From Marvania coccoides (taxonomy: Eukaryota > Chlorophyta > Trebouxiophyceae > Chlorellales > Chlorellaceae), in NCBI GenBank assembly GCA_963854735.1, contig OY978098.1:2926001-2990000 (forward strand): 64,000 nucleotides of DNA, written 5' to 3'. Shown one piece after another: positions 11,002 through 20,191 of the stretch. Under the pieces are notes generated by a model, which worked only from the letters and a program-made list of their open reading frames with translations, made no database searches and had not been told where the DNA came from. The translations under genes and the position numbers were made by a program. Every line of letters starts with the position of its first letter. Positions within the stretch are counted from its first letter, which is position 1.

Positions 11002-11428
11002 TTAGCGCTGTCCACCCAGTGCAATGTTGAATCCTGGGGGATTCACCCCTGCTTCTAGTAGTGCAGGGTTCACAATGTCGGTTTGCCCGGCGTCGGCAGC
11101 CAAGAATAACGCTGTCGGGCCTCCGGCATGGTAAGCGCACCCTTTTCCACGTCGACAGCAAGCTATGCGTAGATCACCGCGTGTCCTTCAAGAGGCTCCA
11201 GCGCGCAAGAGACGACAGTTGCATGGGCGTAGCCAGCCGTCAGATGACGCGCAGTGCTGCCGACTTCAGCTGCGGTGTCGAGAGAAGGCGTTGCAGGAGC
11301 CGTAGCGCATCCCGCTTTTGCCGCTACCGGCAACAAACCCAATTTTCGTCAGGTCGCCTGTCGCGGCGGCTTTTGTGCAGCGCGCTCGTGTCGATGGTGG
11401 CGTCATTGGCGCTCACCCCACCCCCCAT
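11002..11428 (-). pseudogene. ankyrin-repeat gene relic
   Basis: On the minus strand one frame reads GGPTALFLAADAGQTDIV followed by LLEAGVNPPG and a stop at 11002, a clear ankyrin-repeat signature. Farther upstream, pieces such as NDATIDTSALHKS and GDLTKIGFVAGSGKSG look like further degraded repeats, but they lie in different frames and are broken by stops. No intact start-to-stop model or plausible splicing joins them. I read this as a decayed fragment of an ankyrin gene. An exon of a poorly predicted gene is the alternative. Confidence 0.45.
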
Positions 11429-11705
11429 GACGAAGCACGTACTAGTTGAGAGGATGATTGTTTAAAAAAAACTTCTAATCATTCGGAACTGCTTCTTCAT
11501 GACTCAGAATGGCAGCAGCAAAAGAAAACGCAGTTAAAATTGTATTTAGTTAATGCGACAATTTAAAAATCCAGTCTCGAAATGAAATGGACGGCCGATC
11601 TTCGCAAGTTCTCTCTCTGGCCCCTCCTCTACCAGCTGCCGATTAAAATTAATAGTGTGCATATTTAAACCTCCAGCTTTCACGATCTTTGGATAGCTAG
11701 GCGCG
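11429..11705. promoter_or_regulatory. upstream region of TIC22
   Basis: AT-rich sequence of 277 bases between the ankyrin relic and the TIC22 start codon. It presumably carries the TIC22 promoter; no specific site is recognised. Confidence 0.3.
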
Positions 11706-13158
11706 ATGTCGGGTTCAAACTCTCAAGATTTTAATCCTTTGCAGCACCAGGCGCTGGCCGTGCATGCAGCATTCGAACGACTGGGCCACGATGTGCAAAG
11801 TGGAATCCATGATCTGGAACGGCGTATTTCCAGGCCAATCGGCGGCCTGGTCGCTCGAGCCTCTGGATTTGTGAATCATCACTTGCAGCAGCTTGCAGCC
11901 CCAAACGTCGACATGCCCACGCCAGCCTTCGCGGTAAGGCATTAACAATTTTAGGTGGCGATGGCTTCGCGCAATGCCTTCTCATACCGGGAGATCTTTC
12001 GATTTTTATGATTTTTTGCAGTCGGTGACGGCGGCCACCAGCAGGGCAGCCTCCTCCAGCCGCGCAGCCCCCAACTCGGTGTTTGAGCTGGCAGCAACCC
12101 CCGATGAGATCAAGCGGCGCCTCTCTGCCGTGCCTGTTTACGCTGTCGTGAACACCGACAACGAATTTGTGTTGGTCAGCGGGGAGGGCGACGCAGAGGG
12201 AGAGGAACGCCAGCTGGGGCTGTTCTTCTTCAACAAAGCAGACGCAGAGGGGCTGATCAGCACGGTGAGGACGCGCACTCATGTTTTAGTGGGGGGGCTA
12301 CCTTCACAGTTTTGCGTCGGCACAGTAGTGTTCACACATGTGTTGATTGTTTTGCAGATCAAGGAACAGAACCCCAAGCTTGGCAAGACCGCAAAGGTGA
12401 TGGCGACGTCCATGGACGCTGTGTACGAGTTTGCTGTGACCCCTCGCAACGCCTCAGGCACCGAGGGCGTTGTGTTCAGGTTCATGCCCGACGCAACGCA
12501 GGTGGAGAACGCACTTGAGGTGAGCTCGCTGCGATTGCGTGTTAACTAGCAGCATTGGTATCTCGGCTCACTGTGTCAGCGCAGGAGTACAAATAAATGC
12601 ACTCGGTATTTTTATCATTCCCTTTTGCATTTCTCTCCCTTGCAGTTGTGTCGCCACGCTGGGCTGTCCATCTCTGCCTTCACCGGGGTGCCGCTGTTCC
12701 AGGCAGAGGGGCTCACCGTGCGCGGCGAGTCTGAGCGCTACACCCCTTTGTTCTTCTCCAAAGACGACCTCGACGTGGCCCTGAGCGGCGCCTTTGCTGT
12801 GCGAGAATCCGACGCCCAGAGGGAGGCAAAGGCAAAGGCAGACAGGGCGCGCACGGAGCTGGAGGATGCGCGGGCAGAGGCCAGTGCCGCTGCAGAGGGG
12901 CGCATCAAGCGGTCCGCCCAGAAGAAAGTCGATGCTGCCCAGAAGCGGGTGGAGAAGTACGAGAAGCAGCTGGCGGCGGCAGAGGCCAAGACGGCGCCGC
13001 CCCGGGTGGACGTGGGCAGCTTGGAGGAGGTGATCGTAAAGATGGAGGCTGACAGCAAGGGGGAGTGGGGCGACGTGATGTTTGTGCCACCAGGGGCGCT
13101 GCTGCCAGGCGGAGCACAAAGCGGGGAGGAAAAAAAGGGCAGCGGGAAGCGAAAGTGA
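11706..13158 (+). CDS. TIC22: Tic22-like chloroplast protein import component
   Basis: Tic22 proteins work in the space between the chloroplast envelopes and help preproteins pass from TOC to TIC. Exons 11706-11933, 12022-12264, 12358-12519 and 12646-13158 join in phase 0 into 381 residues. The Tic22 core runs through VPVYAVVNTDNEFVLVSG, QLGLFFFNKADAEGLI, VMATSMDAVYEF, GVVFRFMPDATQVENALEL, FTGVPLFQAEGLTV and YTPLFFSKDDLDVAL. The N-terminal 75 residues are weakly amphipathic and may include the targeting sequence. After the core there is a charged helical stretch (EAKAKADRARTELEDARAEA, QKRVEKYEKQLAAAE), then a short conserved tail (LEEVIVKMEADSKGEWGDVM). The whole is longer than typical Tic22 (about 270 residues) because of this inserted coiled coil. 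Confidence 0.9.
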
Positions 13159-13525
13159 CCACGCGTGATTTTGTTTAGTTGCAAAAATGGTGGAAGGAAT
13201 AAATGATTGGTTGCGTGATTGCGTGATTGCGTGGTTGCATTAGTTTGCTTGTTCAACAATTTTGGAGCTACCTTTTTGTCAAAATTTGTAAAAACACTCT
13301 TATTATTCTTATTATTCCTTTCAACTATAACGATGGTGCATGGCATGCTGAGGGCTGGCAGATGGTGAAACAAAGGTCTGCGCGTGTATTTGGTGTCCTC
13401 AGGGGTACACGTAGCCAGCTGCAGCCAAGCCAAAAAACTGAGCTGTCCTGGCCTTCAAATTCCCATTTTTTTTTCATTTCTTAACGTCTTCTTTAGATAT
13501 AGCTGATGTCATATTGTAGCACGCC
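13159..13525. other. intergenic region, short GTGATTGC repeats
   Basis: These 367 bases separate TIC22 and the fatty acid 2-hydroxylase gene, which run in the same direction. Near 13205-13232 a GCGTGATT-type octamer recurs about three times. Otherwise AT-rich, with no gene seen. Confidence 0.5.
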
Positions 13526-14611
13526 ATGGACAGCGCTACAGCGGGCCCCAGTCCGCGAATGAGCCTTGAAGATGTTCAACAACTCAGAGATCAAGGCCGT
13601 TTGGTGTTTATAGTGGACGGCAAGGTCTACAGCGTCGACGATGATTTTTTACACCCTGGAGGATTGGATGTAAGCTGCTCTAGGCACGCAAAAGCTGCCT
13701 CAATTGTTTGGAAGAACAATCAATCTCACTAAGAGTTCCCCTCGCCGCAGGTTCTCGTGCTGCACTCTGGCACGGACATCACGCGACTGTTCCGCGGGCA
13801 CGCGCCTGGAGGCCACTCCCACAGCGCTTCCTCCCACGCTCTGCTGTCCAGCTACTACCTCGCCGACCTCTCAATAGCAGTAGCAGAAGCAGAAAGCGAT
13901 GGCACAAACGCCGCAGCTAATGAGCCAACCGGCTTGAAGGCTGTGATCGACGAGACCCAGCCGTTGCTGTGGCAGGTATCTTCGCTGGGCCCTCGCTACA
14001 TGGAGTGGGTGCACTCCCCCGTGGCAGGCCGCCCCCGCTTCTTCCGCAACGACTGGGCCGAGGCGGTGACCAAAGTGAACTGGTGGGTGGTGCCCCTGCT
14101 GTGGCTGCCTCTGGTGGTGCACTCCCTGGTGCTGGCAGCCGCCAGCCTGCAGTGGGCAATGCTGGCGGTGTTGGTGGTGGCGGGGGTGGTTGCATGGCAG
14201 GGCATGGAGTACGCAATCCACCGCTACCTGTTCCACAACCAACCCACGCGCCCCGCCACCATTTTCCTTCACTTTCTGATCCACGGCTGCCACCACAAAT
14301 ACCCCATGGACACTGAGCGATTGGTGTTTCCGCCGCTGCCGGCGTCGTGGGTCATAGGCGCGGTGTACGCGGGGCTGCACGCGGTGGCCCCTCGCGACGT
14401 GGCGTTGGCCCTGTTTGGGGGCATGCTGTTTGGGTACGTTGCCTACGACTGCATGCACTACTTCATGCACAGCGGGGTGCTGGGGGGGCCGCTGAAGGCA
14501 GCTCACATGCGGCACCACTACACCGACCCAGATAGAGGCTACGGCATCTCGTCGCCGCTGTTTGACATCATCGCGGGCACGGCATCGTTCAAGGCCTTTA
14601 AGACAGCATGA
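13526..14611 (+). CDS. FAH1: fatty acid 2-hydroxylase with N-terminal cytochrome b5-like domain
   Basis: The enzyme puts a 2-hydroxyl group on the very-long-chain acyl part of sphingolipids in the ER membrane. Two exons (13526-13669, 13751-14611) join in phase 0 into 334 residues. The first 90 residues form a cytochrome b5 fold with the heme ligand in HPGG and a second histidine in the GHSHS region, as in yeast Scs7 and animal FA2H. The hydroxylase part has hydrophobic spans (VVPLLWLPLVVHSLVLAAAS, AMLAVLVVAGVVAW) and the expected di-iron histidine boxes: HRYLFH, HGCHHKYPMD, HYFMH and HMRHHYTDPDRGYG. All key residues are present. Plant enzymes usually lack the fused b5 domain, so this algal protein has the fungal/animal layout. 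Confidence 0.93.
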
Positions 14612-14778
14612 TTTTTTAAAATAAAGTCTTACAATAATATTGTTTTTATTTCATTTATCGGCTCAAACTCCTACTAATTAATATGTTTCTGAATTTATGG
14701 ATAAATAGATTGGTGCAATGCATGGCATTTGCTATGCGAACGAATCCCTTGTAAAATGACACCGCCAATGTTTTTCTT
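14612..14778. other. short convergent intergenic region
   Basis: AT-rich 167 bases between the hydroxylase stop and the end of the frameshifted dsRNA-binding copy. It should contain both 3' ends. Confidence 0.4.
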
Positions 14779-15211
14779 TCAAGTCAAGAGGTCAACCGTC
14801 GAAGGCATCGCCTCCTCCTCAGGCAGGCTCAGCGAGGGCCATTGGAGATGCGGCACGCCCTTCAGCACTCGCAGCGCCGCCAGCGCAGCATTGTGTTCAG
14901 CCAGGCCCTTCCGGGATCCCCTTCCGCTGGCAGTCACAGCGGGCACTCGCTGGGTTCCCTCGCCCCCCCCCATGGATTGTGACGGTGCACTCAAACATAG
15001 GCATGTGTTCCGCGCCTCCAATCTGCATTGAGGATCAACAAATTAGCCTTGGAGACATAAACACCAACATTTCCCACCTTGGAATAGAGGAGCTTCCATA
15101 ACACTGTGCCCTTGGAAAGATCACTTTGCTCGTCACAAACTCTGGAGCCTGGAAGCAGCAGTTGAGCGCAAGCAGCTCATAAAGGACTGCTTTGGGAGTT
15201 TTTCCTGGCAT
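14779..15211 (-). pseudogene. frameshifted copy of dsRNA-binding motif gene
   Basis: This is a diverged tandem copy of the gene at 16017-16804. Exon 1 (15211-15125) encodes MPGKTPKAVLYELL and ends at the same intron position (FVTSK, against FSTYK in the intact copy). Exon 2 starts at 15022 (IGGAEHMPMFECTVTI), and the domain closes with ASGRGSRKGLAEHNAALAAL, the typical GxGxSKKxAKxxAA helix. The two halves of exon 2 are in different frames. The break falls at or near a run of nine G (minus strand) at 14963-14971, with one base too many. The result is either a pseudogene or a homopolymer sequencing error. The long acidic tail of the intact copy is absent; this copy ends shortly after VPHLQWPSLSLPEEE. 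Confidence 0.6.
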
Positions 15212-15416
15212 GAGAAGCTGCGTGGTTGGATATAAGCTTTTCTTTTCTTTTCCTTTGTTATTATTTTCTCTGTTTCTTTTAAGCGGTTGGTTTTTCTTTG
15301 GTCTTTCTTTATTCTCATTTTTATTCATCAATTTATTATCATTATTTCTGCTTGCACTTCGGTGCCAGTCTGCTATGTTGCCTTAGTTGCTTCTTTGTGC
15401 GGACTTTAAACCTGTA

Positions 15417-15448
15417 ATGTATGTATGTATGTATGTATGTATGTATGT
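15417..15448. repeat. ATGT microsatellite, eight copies
   Basis: Eight uninterrupted ATGT units, visible directly in the sequence. Confidence 0.97.
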
Positions 15449-15691
15449 GCGGCGGAAGTGCTCCTGACTTAATTGTTAGGATCAAGCTTGCCCCTCTGCT
15501 GTGTGGCCTTTGTTGCCGTCTCTGTGCGGATTCTAAACACTCAAAATTTTATGTTGACCTTTGGCAGCAAAAACCAGTGACGATGAGCCTCCCCTCTGAG
15601 TGGGAGTAGGTAAAAAAAACGTTTCGCAAACAACCCACAGAGGGTCACCTACAATTTATTATTTTATTTTGAAGTACAGCTTGATTTCCAA

Positions 15692-15728
15692 AACCACCCA
15701 AAGAGGGCCCAACCACCCAAAGAGGGCC
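15692..15728. repeat. 19-bp tandem duplication (ACCACCCAAAGAGGGCC)
   Basis: The text AACCACCCAAAGAGGGCC occurs twice in a row, followed by a third partial CACCCAAAG. Related ACAGAGGGTCACC text lies about 50 bases upstream. Confidence 0.85.
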
Positions 15729-16016
15729 ACCCAAAGCCGGCGAAAGAAAGGTAGATTTTTGGGTGACCCTATGTGACTGGTTTTTGAAAGAAAGGAGGTG
15801 TATGAATGCAAGATAAAGCTCAAATGTTTACTATTTAGTACTCAGTGCTTTAAACACATTTCGAGGCTGCCCTTTTTTTATTACTTTTTGGAGGTTTCCC
15901 TTTTCTTTTTGAAGGCCCGCTGAAATCTTTCTTTACGCTTTTCAATTCGAATTTCATGTCACAACAAACACAACACGCATCAAAAAGTTGGATGCCCCTG
16001 TTAAAGTTTCTCTGTT

Positions 16017-16804
16017 CTAGTCTTCATTGTCAATCCCGTCAATTTTCTGCTTCTTCGCTTCACGCTGAACCTCGCCTTCTTCCTCTTCCTCCTCCTCCTC
16101 CTCCTCCCCCCCAGTGTCGTCCCTCATGCCGGCGCTCTCAGCGCGTCTCGGGTTAGCGGCTGTTTTAGGGAGGGCCCCTTCTGCAGCGCTGGCATCCAGC
16201 AGCGGGGACCCTTCCCCTTGGCGCTCATCTCTACTCCCGCCCACTTGCTCGTCCGTTACGCCCGCCTTTTCTGCCACCATTGCTGCAGCTCCCGGTCCTC
16301 CTCGTCCGATGGCGATCTCCTCTGGCAACGGCGGCTGCAGTGGCGGAGTTCCAGGCAGGGGAAAGAAAGCAGGCATAGGCTTGCGCTGAGGAATGTGCAC
16401 ATCAGGCCAGACGAGGTTGGGCTCTTTGCTCAGCTCGATCAGCGCTCCCTGCGCTGACACGTGCTCCGCCATGCGCTTGCTATTGCCGCGGCCTCGCCCA
16501 AGCACGGTGGGAATGTGGTGGCTCACGCCCAGCAGCCAACCTGGAACAGTCACCGTGGACTCGTAGATGGGATTGTGCCCCATGTCGGCAATCTGCAAAA
16601 AATTGGGGACCGACGATACTAAATGAATTCCCATTTACTAGTCAACTATGCGGCAGTCGTCTGAAATATAATGGGTGTTCTCACCTTGTACGTCGAGAAT
16701 TTTGGAGGGTCCTTTGCCATGTTGCCCTGGAGCAGCTCGTAGAGCACAGACTTGGCGGTCTTTTGAGGCAAAGACGCCGCTGGTTCAGACACAGTTGCTT
16801 CCAT
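16017..16804 (-). CDS. double-stranded RNA-binding motif protein with acidic tail
   Basis: Two exons, 16804-16685 and 16592-16017, join in phase 0 into 231 residues; an upstream ATG at 16843 would add 13. The single dsRBD spans about residues 14-105: SVLYELLQGNMAKDPPKFS, then NPIYESTVTVPG, a longer than usual loop (WLLGVSHHIPTVLG), and GRGRGNSKRMAEHVSAQGAL for the second helix with its GxGxSKxxAE signature. A proline-rich linker follows. The tail is low-complexity, with a run of ten glutamates and a basic end (REAKKQKIDGIDNED). No catalytic domain is present, so this is a stand-alone RNA-binding protein of unknown pathway. A frameshifted sister copy lies 0.8 kb downstream on the same strand. 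Confidence 0.8.
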
Positions 16805-16843
16805 TGCCTCCACTTTTTTTGTGTTTGATTGTTCAAGGTTCAA

Positions 16844-17551
16844 GGTTGCAGAATGCAGTTTGTTTGCTGAAAGACGGGCCGAAAGGCTGTTGAAACAAAA
16901 AACGAAGTGAAAAATAGACCGGCACCAAATTTGTTGTAGCGCTCTTCAGACACGATGATAAATTCTTAAAAAAGCCCTTCCCCGCCGGGCTAAGAATATT
17001 CCGAGGAGCAATTAGAAGTTGCTTTCAAACGTGTTGATCGAAAAATGGTTTATAAATCATCTTCTCTGAAGACTGCGGTTGCCTGTCGCGTCTGTCTTCC
17101 ACCGGCTTTTTGAGCCGACTCCGGTTGGGTTTGCTTCCAAAAAGTGGCCTTGGACGGAAAGTATGAATACAATACAGAGAACTTGTAAAAAGTCAAGTCA
17201 ACGACCGGTGCTGGGTGCGTACCCGGACCACTTAGACACAACTCCCTAATCAGCGTCTTCCGGCTCCAAAACTTTGATTATTTAAAGACGGCATATAAAG
17301 TTTACAGAAAATCTCAAAACTTCTTTGGAAAATGCGATATTTCTATATTTTTAGTGTTTTTGATGTCATCTTCAAATGCACCTTCAAAAATTACCATGGA
17401 AAATTAACCCGCACCGCATGGGCATTCGTAGCCTCGCCTTAAATTATGCTGTGTATTGTATTACACATCAATACATTGAAATTAAATCGAGAATCACGCA
17501 CTCTCCGCCAACCACATTCAGTGCCACGACAACAAACAAACACCCACTCCT
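16844..17551. other. intergenic region, no gene seen
   Basis: About 700 AT-rich bases between the start of the dsRNA-binding gene and the stop of FCF2, both on the minus strand. It should hold the promoter of the former and the 3' UTR of the latter. I found no repeat or RNA gene. Confidence 0.5.
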
Positions 17552-18550
17552 TCAGTGCTTGGGCCTGTTGGGTTTCTTCTTCAGCCGCGGCATATTAGTC
17601 TTCCTCCCCTTCTTGCCCGCCCACTTGCCCGCCTCCTCCTGCATGCGGTTGTACCGCTTCTTGCGCACAGCCGTGAGGTGGGGGTCCGCCATGACCTCCT
17701 CGGCCAGGGTGCGCTTGCGCTCGCGGCGGGTCAGGCGGCTGGAGTAGTAGTCTGTTGCGCCCTCCACCACGGTGCCAAACTGAAAGTACTTTGGAAACTT
17801 GGTGGAGTCAAACTTCTTGTAGAAAGTTTTTGGGTCAAGGGCAGCACGCAGGCGCAGCACGCGGAGGTCGTTTTTGACCTCGTCCGTGATGGCGGTGGCG
17901 GGAAGGTCGTACCACGCCTTGCCTGCCGTGTCGGGGGCCGCTTTCCTGGCAGCACGCAGCGCCGCTCGGTTGTCAGTTGGGGGGAGGGCCGACAGCTTGG
18001 ACATGCCCCCAGACTTGCCCTGCAAAATCTCATCCACCATGCCCACGCGCCCGCTGGTGCTGGCACCGCCCGCTGTTTGCGCTGCCCTGCTGTCGCCGCC
18101 GTCGGGGAGGCGCAGGCCCGCCTGCCACTGGAGCTTGCCCTCGCCGGGGACAGCTGGCTCGTTGGCGTCGTCGCCATCATCTTCGTCGCTTTCTTCCGAG
18201 CTGGGGTCCTCTTCATCAGAAGCGAAGCCTTGTTCCAAAGCCGCAAAGATGCTGTCCGCCACCGAGTCAACCAGCTTTGCTTGGTCATCCATCTGGTCGT
18301 CATCAGCTGCGCCCTTCGTGTTCTTGGCCCGGGTGGTCTTTCGTGCTGTAGACCGCGGCGGAGCCTCTTCTGCAATCGTCTCAAGCTGCGCCCCAGATGG
18401 AGTGGCCACAACATCTCCCTGCTGCGCGCTCCTACTCGTCCGCCGCCGCTTCGTCTCGTGCACCCCCTTTGAGTTCACTTCATCCCCGATGTCTTTGGCT
18501 GCCTCGACGCCTGAATCGCTCAGCCGAGAGTGGCTTCGAGTGCTCACCAT
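17552..18550 (-). CDS. FCF2: rRNA-processing factor FCF2 (TdIF2-like)
   Basis: Fcf2 is a nucleolar factor needed for early 18S rRNA cleavages. The gene is a single exon; the preferred start at 18550 (MVSTRSHSRLSDSG) gives 332 residues, because sequence upstream of it is AT-rich and non-conserved. The first 200 residues are disordered, with acidic runs (SDEEDPSSEESDEDDGDD). The C-terminal Fcf2 domain is complete: KAWYDLPATAITDEVKNDLR, LRAALDPKTFYKKFDS, FPKYFQFGTVVEGATDYYSS, RLTRRERKRTLAEEVMADP and YNRMQEE, then a basic end (KKGRKTNMPRLKKK). It diverges from TTC4 across 419 bases. Confidence 0.93.
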   Translation of the reverse strand: MVSTRSHSRLSDSGVEAAKDIGDEVNSKGVHETKRRRTSRSAQQGDVVATPSGAQLETIAEEAPPRSTARKTTRAKNTKGAADDDQMDDQAKLVDSVADSIFAALEQGFASDEEDPSSEESDEDDGDDANEPAVPGEGKLQWQAGLRLPDGGDSRAAQTAGGASTSGRVGMVDEILQGKSGGMSKLSALPPTDNRAALRAARKAAPDTAGKAWYDLPATAITDEVKNDLRVLRLRAALDPKTFYKKFDSTKFPKYFQFGTVVEGATDYYSSRLTRRERKRTLAEEVMADPHLTAVRKKRYNRMQEEAGKWAGKKGRKTNMPRLKKKPNRPKH

Positions 18551-18969
18551 TTTGGTGTGCGATTGAGCAGCTTTGCATGCACTGTTCAAACAAATATATA
18601 AATAAAAATTAAATCTGCAAACTGAATATAAAGGCGTTTGCATCACGCATTTTGCGATCATAGAACTTCGGAAGCTCCGCCGCCATTTTACATGAAACTC
18701 GAGCTTGGCGGCTTATTATTAAAATTGAATAAACTCTTGATGCTCAATGATGTTGTCCTAGCTTTGCCGATGCTTCAAAGCGCTTTCCGCTCGCAACTAT
18801 AATATTTTTAAATTGCAAATCTCTCAAGAGCTGAACGGCATTAATTTGCCCGTTATACGCCTCATTAGACTGCAAATAAAATTTAAAAAAATACCCAGCC
18901 CTTGGCAGCCCAGATAACCCCGGAGCTGCCAAGATATCAGACAGCGACGGCGAGCCGCATCTGAGACCA
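18551..18969. promoter_or_regulatory. divergent promoter region FCF2 / TTC4
   Basis: AT-rich 419 bases between two oppositely oriented start codons, so it should carry both promoters and 5' UTRs. No specific motif is recognised. Confidence 0.4.
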
Positions 18970-20097
18970 ATGATGCCGCCCAACCCCTCATCAAGAGGGG
19001 CGCTGCGCCCAGAGGACACGCCTGCGCTGTTCTGGGACGAGATGCCTGACGACGAGGGCAACCCCGACCTTGCAGCCATCAACGCCCTCATCGAGGAATC
19101 AACGCCAGAGGAGCGGGCAGCCAGCTTCAAGGATTTGGGCAACCGCGCTCTGAAGACGGGCCTGCAGCAGCGAAAAAAGTTCTTCCTGCGGCAGGCCATC
19201 GAGCAGTATACAGAGGGGCTGAACCTGCGCTGTGCTGACGCCGCCCTCAATGCAGTTCTCTACGCCAACAGGGCGCACGTCAACCTGCTGCTGGGCAACC
19301 TGCGCAACGCGATGGTGGACGGGCAGAGCGCGGTGCGGGAGGACCCAGGCAGCGTGAAGGGCTACTTCAGGGCTGCCAAGGCTGCGATGAACCTGCGGCA
19401 GTACGACAAGTGCAGGGAGCTGTGCGCTGGTGGGCTGGGGGTGGAGCCAGACAACCCAGAGATGAAGAAGTTGTTGAACGACGCGGACGCGCGGCAGAAG
19501 GAAACCGAGGCGGCAGAGGCAGCGGAGGTGGCGCGGCAGTATGCGCTGCGCGCTCCAGCACGACAGCTCGCAGACGCGCTGCTGTCCCGCGGGTGGCGCA
19601 TTGGGCGGCCTCAGTTTGGGGTGGGAGACCGCAAGCCGCAGCTGGAGGGTGACGAGGTGCGGTGGCCGGTGTTGTTTTTCTACCCAGAGGCGTCCATGCA
19701 AAGCGATGTGGTGGAAGACTTTGGCGAGCACGACCCCATTGGGGCCCACCTGGATGCAATGTTTGGGGGTGACGCACCGCCGCTGGAGTGGGACACGCAG
19801 CGGCGGTACGGGCGAAACAGCATTGAGGTGTACTACCTCTCTCACTCGGCAAAACCCATGGAGAGGGACGGGCTGGTGGAGGCGCTGCATGGGGGGTGGC
19901 CCACAGTGGTTGAGGAAGGGCCTTCGCGGTATGGGGACAAGGCAGCGCAGTGGGTGCGCGTGCAGGAGGATTGGACGTTGGGCGAGCTGTTGAGTCGGCC
20001 TGACCACGTTGCGCCAGGCATTCCAGTGATGTTTGTGCTGGCCACAGACACGCCCTTCAAGCAGAGGTTCTTGGATGGAGACGTCCCATTGTTGTAA
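18970..20097 (+). CDS. TTC4: TTC4/Cns1-like HSP90 co-chaperone (TPR protein)
   Basis: TTC4 and yeast Cns1 bind the C-termini of HSP70/HSP90 through a TPR clamp and help client and translation factors fold. One exon encodes 375 residues. Residues about 55-190 hold three TPR units: FKDLGNRALKTG with FFLRQAIEQYTEGLNL, LYANRAHVNLLLGNLRNAMV with SAVREDP, and GYFRAAKAAMNLRQYDKCRE. A charged helix (DADARQKETEAAEAAEVARQ) leads to the C-terminal 'wheel' domain typical of this family: VRWPVLFFYPEASMQSDVVE, DWTLGELLSRPDH and PGIPVMFVLATDTPFKQRFL. Length and ending match family members. No introns. Confidence 0.93.
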   Translation: MMPPNPSSRGALRPEDTPALFWDEMPDDEGNPDLAAINALIEESTPEERAASFKDLGNRALKTGLQQRKKFFLRQAIEQYTEGLNLRCADAALNAVLYANRAHVNLLLGNLRNAMVDGQSAVREDPGSVKGYFRAAKAAMNLRQYDKCRELCAGGLGVEPDNPEMKKLLNDADARQKETEAAEAAEVARQYALRAPARQLADALLSRGWRIGRPQFGVGDRKPQLEGDEVRWPVLFFYPEASMQSDVVEDFGEHDPIGAHLDAMFGGDAPPLEWDTQRRYGRNSIEVYYLSHSAKPMERDGLVEALHGGWPTVVEEGPSRYGDKAAQWVRVQEDWTLGELLSRPDHVAPGIPVMFVLATDTPFKQRFLDGDVPLL

Positions 20098-20191
20098 TAC
20101 GATAAGCCCATTCAATTACAAGGTAACGCACACAGGACAGATTTATTATTGAACCAAAAAAAAAAGAGAGAGAGAAAACCCCCAAAACTTA

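Larger units (their letters stand above)
15212..16016. other. intergenic region with simple and short tandem repeats
   Basis: About 800 bases between the two dsRNA-binding copies. It holds an ATGT microsatellite (15417-15448) and a 19-base tandem duplication (15692-15728). Two weakly similar segments around 15370-15415 and 15485-15535 share TTGTGCGGA-CTTTAAAC-like text. There is a strongly pyrimidine-rich tract at about 15238-15320. No gene is supported. Confidence 0.6.

Noticed and set aside
15212..15331. N-terminal lysine-rich extension of the frameshifted dsRNA-binding copy
   Set aside because: It is the translation of a pyrimidine-rich tract upstream of the likely start and is not shared with the intact copy.
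17555..18472. 305-codon plus-strand frame
   Set aside because: Antisense shadow of FCF2 with no family features.
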